A stretch of 41,279 nucleotides of DNA. It comes from JAQBGV01 sp032128395. Lineage in GTDB: Bacteria; Planctomycetota; UBA8108; UBA1146. A model generated the notes under the pieces. That model was not told the origin of the DNA. It did no database searches and saw only the letters and a program-made list of their open reading frames with translations. Below, one piece after another: positions 22,301 to 30,226 of the stretch. Position numbers and translations under genes: made by a program. Positions within the stretch are counted from its first letter, which is position 1. Each line of letters starts with the position of its first letter. Location of the stretch: assembly GCA_032128395.1 (NCBI GenBank), contig JAQBGV010000110.1, positions 1-41,279 of the forward strand, written 5' to 3'.

Positions 22301-24442
22301 GCCTCGGTCTCCTGGGTGAACGGGGAGAACTACGACAGTGTGACGATTCGTCGAGTCCCTCTGAGCATCCTCGGCGACATCACACTCCCCGGGAGCCCGA
22401 CTACCTATGAGGATTCGGAGATCTTGATCCCCGGGGATTACGAGTACCATGTGCGAGGGAACGCGGCTGGCAGCGGCGCGGCGTTCGTGTTCTCGAACGT
22501 AGCCACCGCCCTCTTGCCGGCCCCGATCGATCTGACGTGCACGCTCGCCGGGGGGAACCAGGTTCTGCTCGGATGGACGAACGTTCCCGTGGCGTACTCG
22601 TACCAAAGTTTGAACATCTGGCGGACCGACGACCTGGACCAGAGCACCATCGTCGTCGCCACTCTCGGCGGCACCGAGACTTCTTTCCTCGATACGAACG
22701 TCCCCGACGGGAACTACACCTACCGGGTGGAAGCGACCTTCGGCGTGGAGTCCGTACTGTCGAGCGGCTGCTCCTCCTCGTTGCAGAATTTGATCCGAGT
22801 CAACGATGTCGTCACCACTCCCGGGATGTCGACCTTCATCACGATCGACGGTCAGCTTCTCGAGGACGTGGTCGGATACACGTTCGATCTGCGCTTCGAT
22901 GCCTCGAAGATCACGATCACCGGAGTGACCGTCCCCGGGATTCCATCGGCGATCATCGAACCGCTCGACCCCGTCGACTCGGGCGGACTCACCACCGTCA
23001 CGATCACCGTCTCGGGGGTCTCGATCCCCTCCGGCTTCGGCATCCCGTTCGCGCAGATCGCGGTCTCGACCACGTCCGATCTCTCGTCGGTGGGGGAGAG
23101 CCTGCTCGATCTGATCGACGAAATGGCCGGTGGCACCCCGTCGCTCGATCTCGCCGGGGGGGGCACCCTCGTGCCGACCCTCGTCGATGGCGCCCTTCGG
23201 GTCGATCCCTACGGTCTCTTCTTCGAGCCCGCGACCGTCACTCAGGGTGGGCTGTACGAAGGGTGGATCTTCGGCACTTTTGCGACCCCGATCGGAAGCT
23301 ACTCCATCTCCCTGGTGTTCGATCCTGACGTGCTCTCGATCGTCGAGATCACCAGCCAAGGGACGGTCGGCGAGCTCTTGCCGGGCTTCTTCGTCGCCAC
23401 GATCAACAATCAGACGGGGGTCGCTGCTCTCGCGGGGATCTCGATCTTCGACACGCTCGTGCCCCAGGCTGCTGCACCGCTCGCCTTCGTCCGTTTCGAA
23501 GCGAACCCATCCGCCGCGGAGGGAGTGACGACGATCTTCTTCGAGGACTGGACAACGTCGACGGACATCAGCTTCACCAATGAGTTCTTCCTCGAAGACG
23601 GGAGTACGCTCGAACCGACGCTGTTCGCTGGGACCGTCGAGATCCTCGGACAGACTCTACCGCCGGAGATCGACGCGATCGATCCTGCGATCGGACCGGA
23701 CGCCGGAGGGGCGTCGGTCTTGGTGACCGGTGCGAACTTCACCCCCGGCCTCGAGGTGAGCTTCGCGGGCGCGGTCGCGGCGTACGCGCTGGTGAACTCG
23801 ACCACCTTGCTCGCCGTGACCCCGGCGATGGCCCCGGGCCCGGTGGACGTCACGATCACTTCGTCCCTCGGCAGCGACGTGCTCCCCGGTGCTTACACGT
23901 ACCAGGCGCTCACGCTCGCCTCGGTGTCGCCGGGGGCGGTCAATCCGTGCGTCGAGACTCCGCTCGTCCTCACCGGCACGGGTTTCCCGCCGAATCTCCA
24001 GGTCAGGATCGGCGACGCCTTGGCGACGATCCTCGGCGCGGTCGATCCCGATGGCACGATCGTGAATGTGTTGCCTCCGCCCTTCTCCTTGGCTTCGCCG
24101 GGGGGAGCGTCCGACCTCGACGTCAGCGTCGAGAATCCCGTCACCGGCGCCGCGGAGGTGCTCCCGGGGAGCCTCTCCTACGTCGTCGAATTCATCCGAG
24201 GTGACGTGGACGGGAGTGGCGTCGTGGACATCACGGATCTGTCGTTCCTCGGCAGCGCGCTCGCGGGTTCCGGTCCGTTGCCCTCGAGTTTCGATGCTGC
24301 GGACGTCGACGACGACGGGACGATCCACATCGGAGACTTGGTCTATCTCGGCGACTTCCTCTCCGGCAATGGATCGCCGCCGCCGCCTGCGCCGTACCCG
24401 CTGGCCGGTCCCGATCCGACTCCGGACGGCATCTGTCCGTAA
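19358..24442 (+). CDS. Giant multidomain lipoprotein with FG-GAP, cohesin-like, Fn3-like, TIG and dockerin-like modules
   Basis: 1694 residues from ATG 19358 (GGGAGG 4 bases upstream; an ATG one codon earlier is too close). A lipobox LTLAAGC places the lipid-modified Cys at 31. In order: two SbsA-type Ig-like modules (about 35-265, NGASGVEPATEILIAFTSELDP); FG-GAP/VCBS-like calcium loops (about 340-530: DIDDDGILEVLV, DFDGDGFLDVVV, DLDGDGRIDIVA, DFDGDGRQDVIT); a cohesin-like domain (about 653-775); four Fn3-like repeats of LTC...LSW...YDSITIQRDG type (about 795-1145); two more cohesin-like domains (about 1150-1285 and 1286-1431); two TIG-like domains (about 1434-1608); and a dockerin-like pair, RGDVDGSGVVDITD and DAADVDDDGTIHIGD (about 1614-1660). 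No enzyme domain was seen. It probably anchors or scaffolds other dockerin-bearing proteins at the cell surface. Confidence 0.85.
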   Translation: MLTRVSVRPVLGRSAFRGLLAGLILTLAAGCIQGPDVDFTVPANGASGVEPATEILIAFTSELDPETATDVANFVIFGSTSGTTGTTATLDETGRQLTIIPAGPFDSGEKVTISLTNRMTTLISIPLESYQFSFRIRGTAAAAEDFDPQEGQFLLTDLDPQNGSIGLPQRPLVRADFEANVSVSSIQGSVAMRGAHSGTKAVIASGSQLVGQGAQQTAGQILVQLAPEESPFEPGERVTIAYSSDVTAPAGGQTSHLRPFVASFEARGGFVAGGFSAAAPLPLGAGTHLLPAVDAIFGDFLQFDGPELVILDQAGIIHALRSVAGGPYSLLSSFPTALPVAVRAADIDDDGILEVLVVTRSGQLEVLQLFGTVLGRAQDPVQIPGGEPSDFEVADFDGDGFLDVVVAVAEGLQFIRQVPPLAPGLPGLPGLGAFEGLTAIEGDPLVDPVSEVEVGDLDGDGRIDIVARTSAGTTVLRNAGGFLFAEVSVLTVEPIPGTIRIADFDGDGRQDVITGGIGGVFVHFTPEEGIPVATWGATTIPLGVTPRDLLIGNIDGDSNHLADLLVYAPNAPEPLTLRLRQSRALVDFVTVTIPVSGVAPGSGVALADVDRDGARDILLFGAGAGGSSGLLISTSTGVVDAGDPSFAFSLAGVSPVDLGNTVNLSLSADLGEDISRLTAALSWHPSFRLDAVVLDPNTFPGTSIEPVVVEDSNEAHITIDLGSSVLSAGDTIHILELHFRQPQPQANTFTFSIESDVTLSGEAATASQVVLASDGIAFPDLSDGSVDVTMQSSVISVGPVTCTADVAGILLSWSIPAGASYDQIRIRRNGSFLSALGGGETSFTDESPLASGNVLYAVVGVEGAIESPPSSCDISLFGQLTCERVVVAPMDIHLQWITSAIYDSITIQRDGSVIGIISGFQSGFTDHTGDQNGHTYEVFGTDDGVDSSPAGCPQGEVPDTTSGALVVDLVSNVFLMIDEGRASVSWVNGENYDSVTIRRVPLSILGDITLPGSPTTYEDSEILIPGDYEYHVRGNAAGSGAAFVFSNVATALLPAPIDLTCTLAGGNQVLLGWTNVPVAYSYQSLNIWRTDDLDQSTIVVATLGGTETSFLDTNVPDGNYTYRVEATFGVESVLSSGCSSSLQNLIRVNDVVTTPGMSTFITIDGQLLEDVVGYTFDLRFDASKITITGVTVPGIPSAIIEPLDPVDSGGLTTVTITVSGVSIPSGFGIPFAQIAVSTTSDLSSVGESLLDLIDEMAGGTPSLDLAGGGTLVPTLVDGALRVDPYGLFFEPATVTQGGLYEGWIFGTFATPIGSYSISLVFDPDVLSIVEITSQGTVGELLPGFFVATINNQTGVAALAGISIFDTLVPQAAAPLAFVRFEANPSAAEGVTTIFFEDWTTSTDISFTNEFFLEDGSTLEPTLFAGTVEILGQTLPPEIDAIDPAIGPDAGGASVLVTGANFTPGLEVSFAGAVAAYALVNSTTLLAVTPAMAPGPVDVTITSSLGSDVLPGAYTYQALTLASVSPGAVNPCVETPLVLTGTGFPPNLQVRIGDALATILGAVDPDGTIVNVLPPPFSLASPGGASDLDVSVENPVTGAAEVLPGSLSYVVEFIRGDVDGSGVVDITDLSFLGSALAGSGPLPSSFDAADVDDDGTIHIGDLVYLGDFLSGNGSPPPPAPYPLAGPDPTPDGICP

Positions 24443-24585
24443 GGCGAGCGTTCGGGGAGGCCTGAGTCAGTCCTCCCCGGGCGCAGGGCGCACCCCTCGC
24501 CCGGGTGCCGCTGCAACGGACTTCGAGACCCGGTACACTCCTCCCCCGGCCGCTGGTGCGCGTTCCCCCGTTGGAGGAACCACCC

Positions 24586-25377
24586 TTGGCCATCGCCACG
24601 CCGCGTCCCGATCGTTCGATCGCCCGTCCCCGCCGCTTCGAACATTTCTTGTCCTCGCGAAACCCTCAGAAGATGCGACAGGCCCCGCGGTGCGGAGCCA
24701 GTCCCCAGTCGGGGTACCGTCCGCGGCAACGTCTTTGGCACGAGGGTGCCGGAGTTCTCTCCGACGCCGAGCTCGTCTCGATCCTGCTCGGCACCGGCTC
24801 GCGTGATATCGCCGTCGCTGCGCTCTCGAGCATTCTCCTCGAACGCATCGGGGGCCTGCGTGGACTCGCCACCGCACACCCCGCGGAGCTCTCGCGGATC
24901 GCGGGGGTCGGTGAAGCGAAGGCCGCTCGCCTCCTCGCGGCGGTCGAGATCGGGCGCCGGGTCGGGGGGAGCCCGTGGCGGCGCGGCGAGTCGTTCCTCG
25001 ATGCGAAGCAAGTCTATGAGCACTTCGCCCCTCGCCTAAGGGACGAGCGGCGTGAGCTGTTCCTCGCCGCGTATCTCGATGTTCGGCGCCGTCTGATCGG
25101 CGAGGAGGTGATCTCCTGCGGTTCGCTGGTCGCCAGTATCGTCCACCCCCGCGAGGTGTTCCGCCCCGCGGTGCGACTCGCCGCCGCAAGCGTGATCGCG
25201 GTCCACAACCACCCCAGCGGCGATCCCGCCCCGAGCGCCGAGGACTGGGCGGTGACCGATCGGCTCCGACGATCGGGGGAGACCCTGGGGATCGAGCTCC
25301 TCGACCACGTCGTGATCGGGGACGGCGCCTGGACTTCGCTCCGGGACGAGTGCCACCGACCGCCGAGTCGAGGATGA
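24586..25377 (+). CDS. radC: RadC-family JAB/MPN protein
   Basis: 263 residues from TTG 24586, preceded by GGAGG with 8 bases of spacing; ATG 24673 would be an alternative inside the conserved region. The N-terminal part has the UPF0758 signature, PRQRLWHEGAGVLSDAELVSILLGTG, and a helix-hairpin-helix segment, LSRIAGVGEAKAARLLAAVEIGRR. The C-terminal MPN(+)/JAB metallopeptidase-like domain has VHNHPSGDPAPSAEDWAVTDRL, with the two His and the downstream Asp of the zinc site, and ends with LLDHVVIGDG. RadC was named for DNA repair but its real role is unsettled, and many members are linked to mobile DNA. The family call is very firm. Confidence 0.93.
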   Translation: MAIATPRPDRSIARPRRFEHFLSSRNPQKMRQAPRCGASPQSGYRPRQRLWHEGAGVLSDAELVSILLGTGSRDIAVAALSSILLERIGGLRGLATAHPAELSRIAGVGEAKAARLLAAVEIGRRVGGSPWRRGESFLDAKQVYEHFAPRLRDERRELFLAAYLDVRRRLIGEEVISCGSLVASIVHPREVFRPAVRLAAASVIAVHNHPSGDPAPSAEDWAVTDRLRRSGETLGIELLDHVVIGDGAWTSLRDECHRPPSRG

Positions 25378-25492
25378 GGCTCGATCCGGCTCCGACCGCA
25401 ATACGGGGGAAATGGGGGGATGCGAGCTCCCCGCTTCGGGGGGTACCCCTATCTCAGACCTCGCGATTGCTGGAATCGTGACTCGGACTCGA

Positions 25493-25498
25493 TACGAT
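25493..25498 (+). promoter_or_regulatory. Possible -10 before the phosphoesterase-yidC-mnmE operon
   Basis: TACGAT at 25493-25498 lies about 85 bases before the TTG start of the phosphoesterase gene. A CTGGAA hexamer 17 bases upstream is a poor -35. The short intergenic stretch also holds CCCCG-CTT-CGGGG (25429-25441) and the palindrome GGGGTACCCC (25440-25449), possibly ending radC transcription. Confidence 0.28.
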
Positions 25499-25581
25499 CT
25501 CCGGACGGAGGGGAACCGGCCCCGCCCGCGCCCGACCCGCCACCTGTCGGACCGGTTGTTCCTCGGACGGAAGGATCGTCG

Positions 25582-26331
25582 TTGAGGAGAGCGATCATCT
25601 CCGACATCCACGGAAACCTCGTCGCGCTGGAGGCCGTCCTCGAGGACATCCGGGAGCAGGGGATCGAGACGATCTACTGCCTCGGAGACGTGATCGGGTA
25701 CGGACCCCGGCCGCGGGAGTGCTTGCTCATCTGCAAGAATTTTGCGCTGAACCTCCTCGGCAATCATGAGGAGGCGGTGCTGTTCGAGCCGATCGGGTTC
25801 AACGCCCGGGCGAAGTCCGCGGTCGAATGGACGAAGCAGCAGCTGAGCCTCCCCGATCAGCCGCGGGAGGAGAACAGCGCGCTGTGGAACCTGGTCGGCA
25901 GCATGGAGTCGACCCACACCGAAGAGGACGTCCTCTACGTCCACGGCTCCCCGCGCGACCCGACGCGCGAGTACGTGTTCGTCTCCGACATCCGGAACCC
26001 GGAGAAGATGCGCGAGATCTTCGCCGCGCAGGAGCAGATGACCTGTTTCGCGGGCCACACCCACACGGCGGGTGTGTTCACCGAAGACTTCGAGTTCCTC
26101 CATCCGAGCCAGATCGGAAACTGCTACTCCGTGGGTGAGAAAAAGGTGCTGATCAATGTCGGCTCGGTCGGCCAACCCCGTGACGGGGACCCGCGAGCCT
26201 CCTACGTGATCTTCGATGGTGAGACGGTCGAGTTCCGTCGCGTGAAGTACGACATCGAAGAAGCGATCGCCCACTTCCGCGAGACCCCACTTCCGGAAGA
26301 ACTCGCACTCCGGCTCATCGAAGGGCGATAG
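25582..26331 (+). CDS. Metallophosphoesterase family protein
   Basis: 249 residues from TTG 25582 (GGAAGGA about 7 bases upstream); this start places the first motif at the N-terminus as usual, although the frame is open to 25420. The calcineurin-like metal site is complete: SDIHGN (D8, H10), GDVIGYGP (D36), GNHE (N61, H62), a later YVHGSP and GHTHT. Its size and order resemble the YfcE/MJ0936-like single-domain phosphodiesterases. The substrate is unknown; a nucleotide or a phosphodiester-linked small molecule is likely for the family. It ends 7 bases before yidC and is probably translated from the same mRNA. There is no signal peptide, so it should be cytoplasmic. Confidence 0.88.
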   Translation: MRRAIISDIHGNLVALEAVLEDIREQGIETIYCLGDVIGYGPRPRECLLICKNFALNLLGNHEEAVLFEPIGFNARAKSAVEWTKQQLSLPDQPREENSALWNLVGSMESTHTEEDVLYVHGSPRDPTREYVFVSDIRNPEKMREIFAAQEQMTCFAGHTHTAGVFTEDFEFLHPSQIGNCYSVGEKKVLINVGSVGQPRDGDPRASYVIFDGETVEFRRVKYDIEEAIAHFRETPLPEELALRLIEGR

Positions 26332-26338
26332 ACCTCCG

Positions 26339-28153
26339 ATGGAGAAGCGGTTCCTCCTTTTCATCCTGATCTGCGTGACCTCGTTCCTGGTCTACGGGCG
26401 GCTGCTGGGCCCGCGCAGTGTTCCCCCGGGGAACCCGCCGGGATCTTCGGCGACCGGTTCTCCGGAGCGAGTCGATCCGAGCGCCGCCGGCGATCCCGGT
26501 GCACGATCTCCCGAGAATGCAGCGCCGGGGAGTGGGGACACCCCCAGTCCGATCCCGGCCCTGCCGAGCTACCCACTGAAGAGCGTGGTCCTCTCGAACG
26601 ACTCCCTCGAACTCGATCTCCGATCGGACGGCGCGGGGATCCACTCCGCGATCTTCTCGAAGTACCTAGAGGGGAACCGAGAGAATGCACTGATCTTCGC
26701 GTCCCCCGAACTCCAGTCGGGGACGGGTCTGGTGGTGGCCGTGTCGGGGATCGGCTCCGGGGTCCCGCTCGACACCGTGCGGTGGGAGCTCATCGAACAG
26801 TCCGACGGTCGCGTCGTATTCCGACACCCGCTCGGCGAGGGTGGCTCGATCACCAAGGAGATCGTACTCCCCCCGGAAGGGTACGAGGTCGTCGTCTCGA
26901 TCACCATCGATGGGGAGTTCTCCGCCGCCCGAGATGCCCGCTACCAATTCCTCGGCTTCGCGCGGATCCGCTACGAGGACGGGTCCCGAGGTCCGAACCA
27001 GAGAGTCGCGGGTCTTCTCGACCGGAACGGTCTTGTCACCGATACCGACCACGAGGGCGTCGGGCCGCTCCCGCAGCGCTTCCGAGTCGACGAGCGTTCG
27101 ATCGCATGGGGGGGACTCGAGAGCAACTACTTCGCTTCCGTCATCCGCCCCGAGCCGGTCGCCGGGATGGCACCGCCGAGGCTCATCGAGATCGCGGATC
27201 CCGATCGGACGCGGGCGCCGGAGTACAAGGGCGCCCACGAAAAGGGTCGGCAGGAGTACCCTTACCGCGTCGGGTTCCAACAGACGGTCGTCCCCGGCAG
27301 GACCGACGTCTATCGGGTGTTCCTCGGGCCGAAGGATCGCGAAGTCCTCGCCGCCTACGAGGACCACGGCTATCTCGAGCTGATCGACTACGGCACGCTC
27401 GGTCCGCTGGTGCGGCTCTTCCTGTTCCTCCTGCGGACGTTCGAGGCGGTCACCAGCTCGTGGGGGGTCGCGATCATCCTGCTGACGGTGATCGTGAAAT
27501 CGCTCCTGCACCCGATCAACAAGCGCAACCAGCGATCGATGCAGCGCCAGCAGAAGAAGATGGCGAAGATCCAGCCCGAGATGAAGGCGATCAAGGAGAA
27601 GCACAAGAACGACGCGCTGAAGGCGAACCAGGAGATCCAGAGGCTGTTCAAAGAGCACGGAGTGAACCCGGCGCAGATGTTCGGCGGGTGCCTGATGCTG
27701 TTCTTCCAGCTGCCGATCTGGATCGGACTGATCAACACCTTCCGGGTCGCGATCGAGCTCAGGCAAGCCTCGTTCCTGTGGGTCGCCGACCTGACCGCAC
27801 CGGACCAGGTCTTCCAGATGCCGTTCAAGCTCCCGTTCCTCGGGGACTGGTTCAACGTTCTCCCGCTGCTCTACGTGATCGTCACCCTGGTGAACCAGCG
27901 GATGATGCCGCGCTCCGACGATCCACAGATGCGGCAGCAACAGAAGATGATGACCTTCATGATGGTCGCCTTCGGCTTCATCTTCTATTCGTTCCCCTCG
28001 GGGCTGATGGTGTACTTCCTGACCTCGGCGTCCCTCGGGATCGTCGAGCAGAAAATCATCCGCGCCGAGCTCAAGCACGAGGACGCGAAAGCCGCGGAGG
28101 GTCCCGCTCCTCCTCCTCCCCCCGCCCCGGGAAAGGGGAAGCGCCGCTCGTGA
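26339..28153 (+). CDS. yidC: Membrane protein insertase YidC
   Basis: 604 residues starting at ATG 26339. YidC inserts and folds inner-membrane proteins alone or with SecYEG. The N-terminal membrane span (about 4-20) is followed by a long Pro/Gly-rich linker and the large periplasmic P1 beta-sandwich (about 80-340), the arrangement of Gram-negative YidC. The conserved insertase core starts near 355 (VRLFLFLLRTFEAV). It includes the coiled-coil cytoplasmic loop KMAKIQPEMKAIKEKHKND, the core segment GVNPAQMFGGCLMLFFQLPIWIGL, and C-terminal spans with FPSGLMVYFLTSASLGIVEQ. The C-terminus is a Lys/Ala/Pro-rich tail. Its stop codon overlaps the mnmE start (GTGA), and yidC-mnmE neighbourhood is conserved in many bacteria, although rpmH and rnpA are not here. 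Confidence 0.96.
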   Translation: MEKRFLLFILICVTSFLVYGRLLGPRSVPPGNPPGSSATGSPERVDPSAAGDPGARSPENAAPGSGDTPSPIPALPSYPLKSVVLSNDSLELDLRSDGAGIHSAIFSKYLEGNRENALIFASPELQSGTGLVVAVSGIGSGVPLDTVRWELIEQSDGRVVFRHPLGEGGSITKEIVLPPEGYEVVVSITIDGEFSAARDARYQFLGFARIRYEDGSRGPNQRVAGLLDRNGLVTDTDHEGVGPLPQRFRVDERSIAWGGLESNYFASVIRPEPVAGMAPPRLIEIADPDRTRAPEYKGAHEKGRQEYPYRVGFQQTVVPGRTDVYRVFLGPKDREVLAAYEDHGYLELIDYGTLGPLVRLFLFLLRTFEAVTSSWGVAIILLTVIVKSLLHPINKRNQRSMQRQQKKMAKIQPEMKAIKEKHKNDALKANQEIQRLFKEHGVNPAQMFGGCLMLFFQLPIWIGLINTFRVAIELRQASFLWVADLTAPDQVFQMPFKLPFLGDWFNVLPLLYVIVTLVNQRMMPRSDDPQMRQQQKMMTFMMVAFGFIFYSFPSGLMVYFLTSASLGIVEQKIIRAELKHEDAKAAEGPAPPPPPAPGKGKRRS

Positions 28154-29550
28154 ACCGTCCCCTCCCCGAGCGCCCGGTCGCGGCTCTCGCGACCCCGGAG
28201 GGAGCGAGCGAGATGGCGCTGGTCCGGATCTCGGGGGAGGGGTGCCGCGCGCGGGTCGCGCGGGTGTTCTCGACCGAAGAGTCTACCCACGGTGTGCTCC
28301 CCGACGCCGCAGTCGCCGCCGTGCGCCGGGGGTTCTTCGAGCTCGTGCCGAACGCTCCGCTAATTCCCGCGATCTCCATCGAGTACCCAGAGGGTCGTTC
28401 CTACACCGGCGAGGAATCGGTGGAGCTGCTCGTTCCCGGTGCCCCCGCAGTGGTGCGCGGAGTGCTCGCGCGACTGGAGGCGCTCGGGATCGCGGCCGCC
28501 GCGCCGGGCGAGTTCACTCGCCGCGCATTCCACCACGGTCGCCTCGATCTCACCCGAGCCGAGTCGGTCGCAGCTCTGATCGCTGCCGAGGATCTCGAGG
28601 GAACCCGGGCGGCGCGACGCACCCTCGACGGAGAGCTCGCCGCCGCGGTCCGCGAGATCGGGGATCGATTGCACGACGCGATCGCCCTCCTCGAAGCGGG
28701 TCTCGACTTCGCGGACCAGGAGATCGAGCCGCCGTCCCCCCGCGAGATCGACCGCCTCCTCGCGCCCCTCGAAGAGCGGCTCGGGCGATGGGTCGATCGA
28801 CCCGACGCTGGATCCGCCGAACGCTCCCCGCTCCGGTTCCTCCTGTGGGGGCGCGCGAACGCCGGCAAGTCGACCCTCCTCAATGCGCTCTGCGAGGAGA
28901 ACCGAGCGATCGTCTCGGAGATCCCTGGCACCACGACGGACGGAGTGGCGGGGACCCTCGAAACCCCCGCGGGGACGATCGAACTCCTCGACCTCCCCGG
29001 CCGGAAAGAGCCTCGATCTCCTGTGGAGGAGCGGGCGGAAGCGCTGGCGCGGCGCGATCTCGCGGAGGGGGACCGGGTCCTCTACCTGTTCGATGCTGCG
29101 CGCGACCCGGTGGAGATCGAGGCGGAGTGGCAGTCGCTCCCGGACGAGGTCCGCGCCCGCTCTTGGCCGGTTCTGAATCAGGTCGATCGTCTCTCCGGCC
29201 CAGCGAGGGATGCGCTGCCGGAGTTGCCGGATCGGATCGACTGTTCGGCGCTCCGCGGGGAGGGGGTCGCCGCGCTCCGCGACCGACTCGCCGAGAGTAG
29301 ACGCCGGGGGGAGTACGTCTCCCGCGGACTTGCGCGTCTCTTCAACGATCGCCAGCGCCGCCGGCTCACCGAGTGTCGAGCACGGCTGGCCGCAGCGCGG
29401 GCAGAGATGGAGAGCGCGGGTCGGGTCGAGCCGGAACTCATCGTGGTCGACCTACGGAGAGCCCACGAGGCACTCGAGGAGATCACCGGTGAGATCGCTC
29501 CCGATGAGACTCTCGATCGGATCTTCGCTCGCTTTTGTGTGGGGAAGTAG
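28150..29550 (+). CDS. mnmE: tRNA modification GTPase MnmE (TrmE), divergent
   Basis: 466 residues from GTG 28150, which overlaps the yidC stop by 4 bases; the frame is open far upstream inside yidC but that part is not MnmE. MnmE acts with MnmG to build the cmnm5 group on wobble uridine 34 of certain tRNAs. The N-terminal folate-binding domain (about 1-120) includes PGEFTRRAFHHGRLDLTRAESV. The GTPase domain has G1 GRANAGKST (234-242), the K-loop and G2 in AIVSEIPGTTTD, G3 DLPG (about 281), G4 NQVD and G5 SALRGEG. The C-terminus ends with FCVGK, the family C(I/V)GK motif. Oddities are G3 DLPGRKEP instead of DTAG(I/L)RET, G4 NQVD instead of NKxD, and a shortened switch II. It is still clearly an MnmE. 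Confidence 0.95.
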   Translation: MNRPLPERPVAALATPEGASEMALVRISGEGCRARVARVFSTEESTHGVLPDAAVAAVRRGFFELVPNAPLIPAISIEYPEGRSYTGEESVELLVPGAPAVVRGVLARLEALGIAAAAPGEFTRRAFHHGRLDLTRAESVAALIAAEDLEGTRAARRTLDGELAAAVREIGDRLHDAIALLEAGLDFADQEIEPPSPREIDRLLAPLEERLGRWVDRPDAGSAERSPLRFLLWGRANAGKSTLLNALCEENRAIVSEIPGTTTDGVAGTLETPAGTIELLDLPGRKEPRSPVEERAEALARRDLAEGDRVLYLFDAARDPVEIEAEWQSLPDEVRARSWPVLNQVDRLSGPARDALPELPDRIDCSALRGEGVAALRDRLAESRRRGEYVSRGLARLFNDRQRRRLTECRARLAAARAEMESAGRVEPELIVVDLRRAHEALEEITGEIAPDETLDRIFARFCVGK

Positions 29551-29565
29551 TGCTCGCGCTTCCCC
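29541..29565 (+). terminator. Hairpin spanning the mnmE stop codon
   Basis: GGGGAAG (29541-29547) and CTTCCCC (29559-29565) form a 7-bp stem with an 11-base loop containing the mnmE stop TAG. There is no T-run after it. It could end the phosphoesterase-yidC-mnmE transcript or be incidental. Confidence 0.35.
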
Positions 29566-29644
29566 TCCGTTGCCGGTCCCGGGGCGCTGTGGTAACGTCC
29601 CCCGCCTCGACACTCGGGGCGCGAAACGGATCTGGGGTGCGCGA

Positions 29645-30118
29645 ATGAAGTGCCCGTTCTGCGGTTCGATCGAGGACCGGGTCATGGATTCTCGGTCCGC
29701 CGGCGATGGTTCCTCCATCCGCAGGCGGCGAGAGTGTCAAGACTGCACGCGACGCTTCACCACCTATGAACGCATCGAAGAGGCACCCCGACTCGTCTGC
29801 AAGAAGGACCACACGCGAGAGCCGTTCGATCGTCAGAAGGTCTTGTCGGGGTTGCTCAAGGCGTGCGAGAAGCGCCCGGTCCCCGTCGAACGGCTCGAAC
29901 AGGTGGTCGAGCTCGTCCAGCGGCAGATCCAGGAGCTGGGGGAGCCCGAGGTCGAGTCGCGCGCCATCGGCGAGATTCTCGTCGGTGAGTTGAAGAAGAT
30001 CGACCAGGTCGCCTACGTCCGCTTCGCCTCGGTCTACCAGGAGTTCGCGGACGTCTCGGAATTCATGCGGCTGGTCGAGGGAAGGCTGGGGGAAGACGGG
30101 CCGCGGAGCGGGCGATGA
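29645..30118 (+). CDS. nrdR: Transcriptional repressor NrdR
   Basis: 157 residues from ATG 29645. NrdR represses ribonucleotide reductase genes in response to nucleotides bound by its ATP-cone. The zinc ribbon is complete: C3-P-F-C6 and C31-Q-D-C34, followed by TRRFTTYERIE. The ATP-cone (about 49-139) begins LVCKKDHTREPFDRQKVLSGLLKAC and ends VAYVRFASVYQEF, both classical. The length and layout match the family. No ribonucleotide reductase gene is in the window, so its targets are elsewhere. The C-terminus merges with a 14-bp tandem repeat that includes the stop codon. Confidence 0.96.
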   Translation: MKCPFCGSIEDRVMDSRSAGDGSSIRRRRECQDCTRRFTTYERIEEAPRLVCKKDHTREPFDRQKVLSGLLKACEKRPVPVERLEQVVELVQRQIQELGEPEVESRAIGEILVGELKKIDQVAYVRFASVYQEFADVSEFMRLVEGRLGEDGPRSGR

Positions 30119-30155
30119 TCCCAGGCGGATGATCCCAGGCGGATGATCCCAGGGT
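30114..30155. repeat. Three tandem 14-bp repeats at the nrdR stop codon
   Basis: GATGATCCCAGGCG occurs at 30114-30127 and 30128-30141, and a third copy ending GT at 30142-30155. The first copy holds the nrdR stop codon. Copy number at this kind of site may vary by slippage; no function is evident. Confidence 0.9.
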
Positions 30156-30192
30156 GAGGCCAAAATCGCTCTCCTCCGGCTGGTAGGGCCTA

Positions 30193-30226
30193 GAACGAGC
30201 GGATTTGCAAAATTTCGCGCTCGTTC
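30193..30226. promoter_or_regulatory. Inverted repeat upstream of smc
   Basis: GAACGAGCG (30193-30201) and CGCTCGTTC (30218-30226) are perfect inverted arms of 9 bases around a 16-base A/T-rich centre (GATTTGCAAAATTTCG). It lies 76 bases before the smc start. It may be an operator, a transcription terminator for nrdR, or part of the promoter; the sequence alone cannot decide. Confidence 0.45.

Noticed and set aside
19295..23359. A 1354-codon open frame on the - strand antisense to the giant lipoprotein
   Set aside because: Its translation is Arg/Asp/Glu/Gly-rich low-complexity sequence without domains, as expected from the strand opposite to a GC3-biased gene; the + strand has a lipobox and recognisable modules.
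26782..28149. N-terminal extension of mnmE through yidC
   Set aside because: Out-of-frame translation of yidC; MnmE homology begins at GTG 28150.
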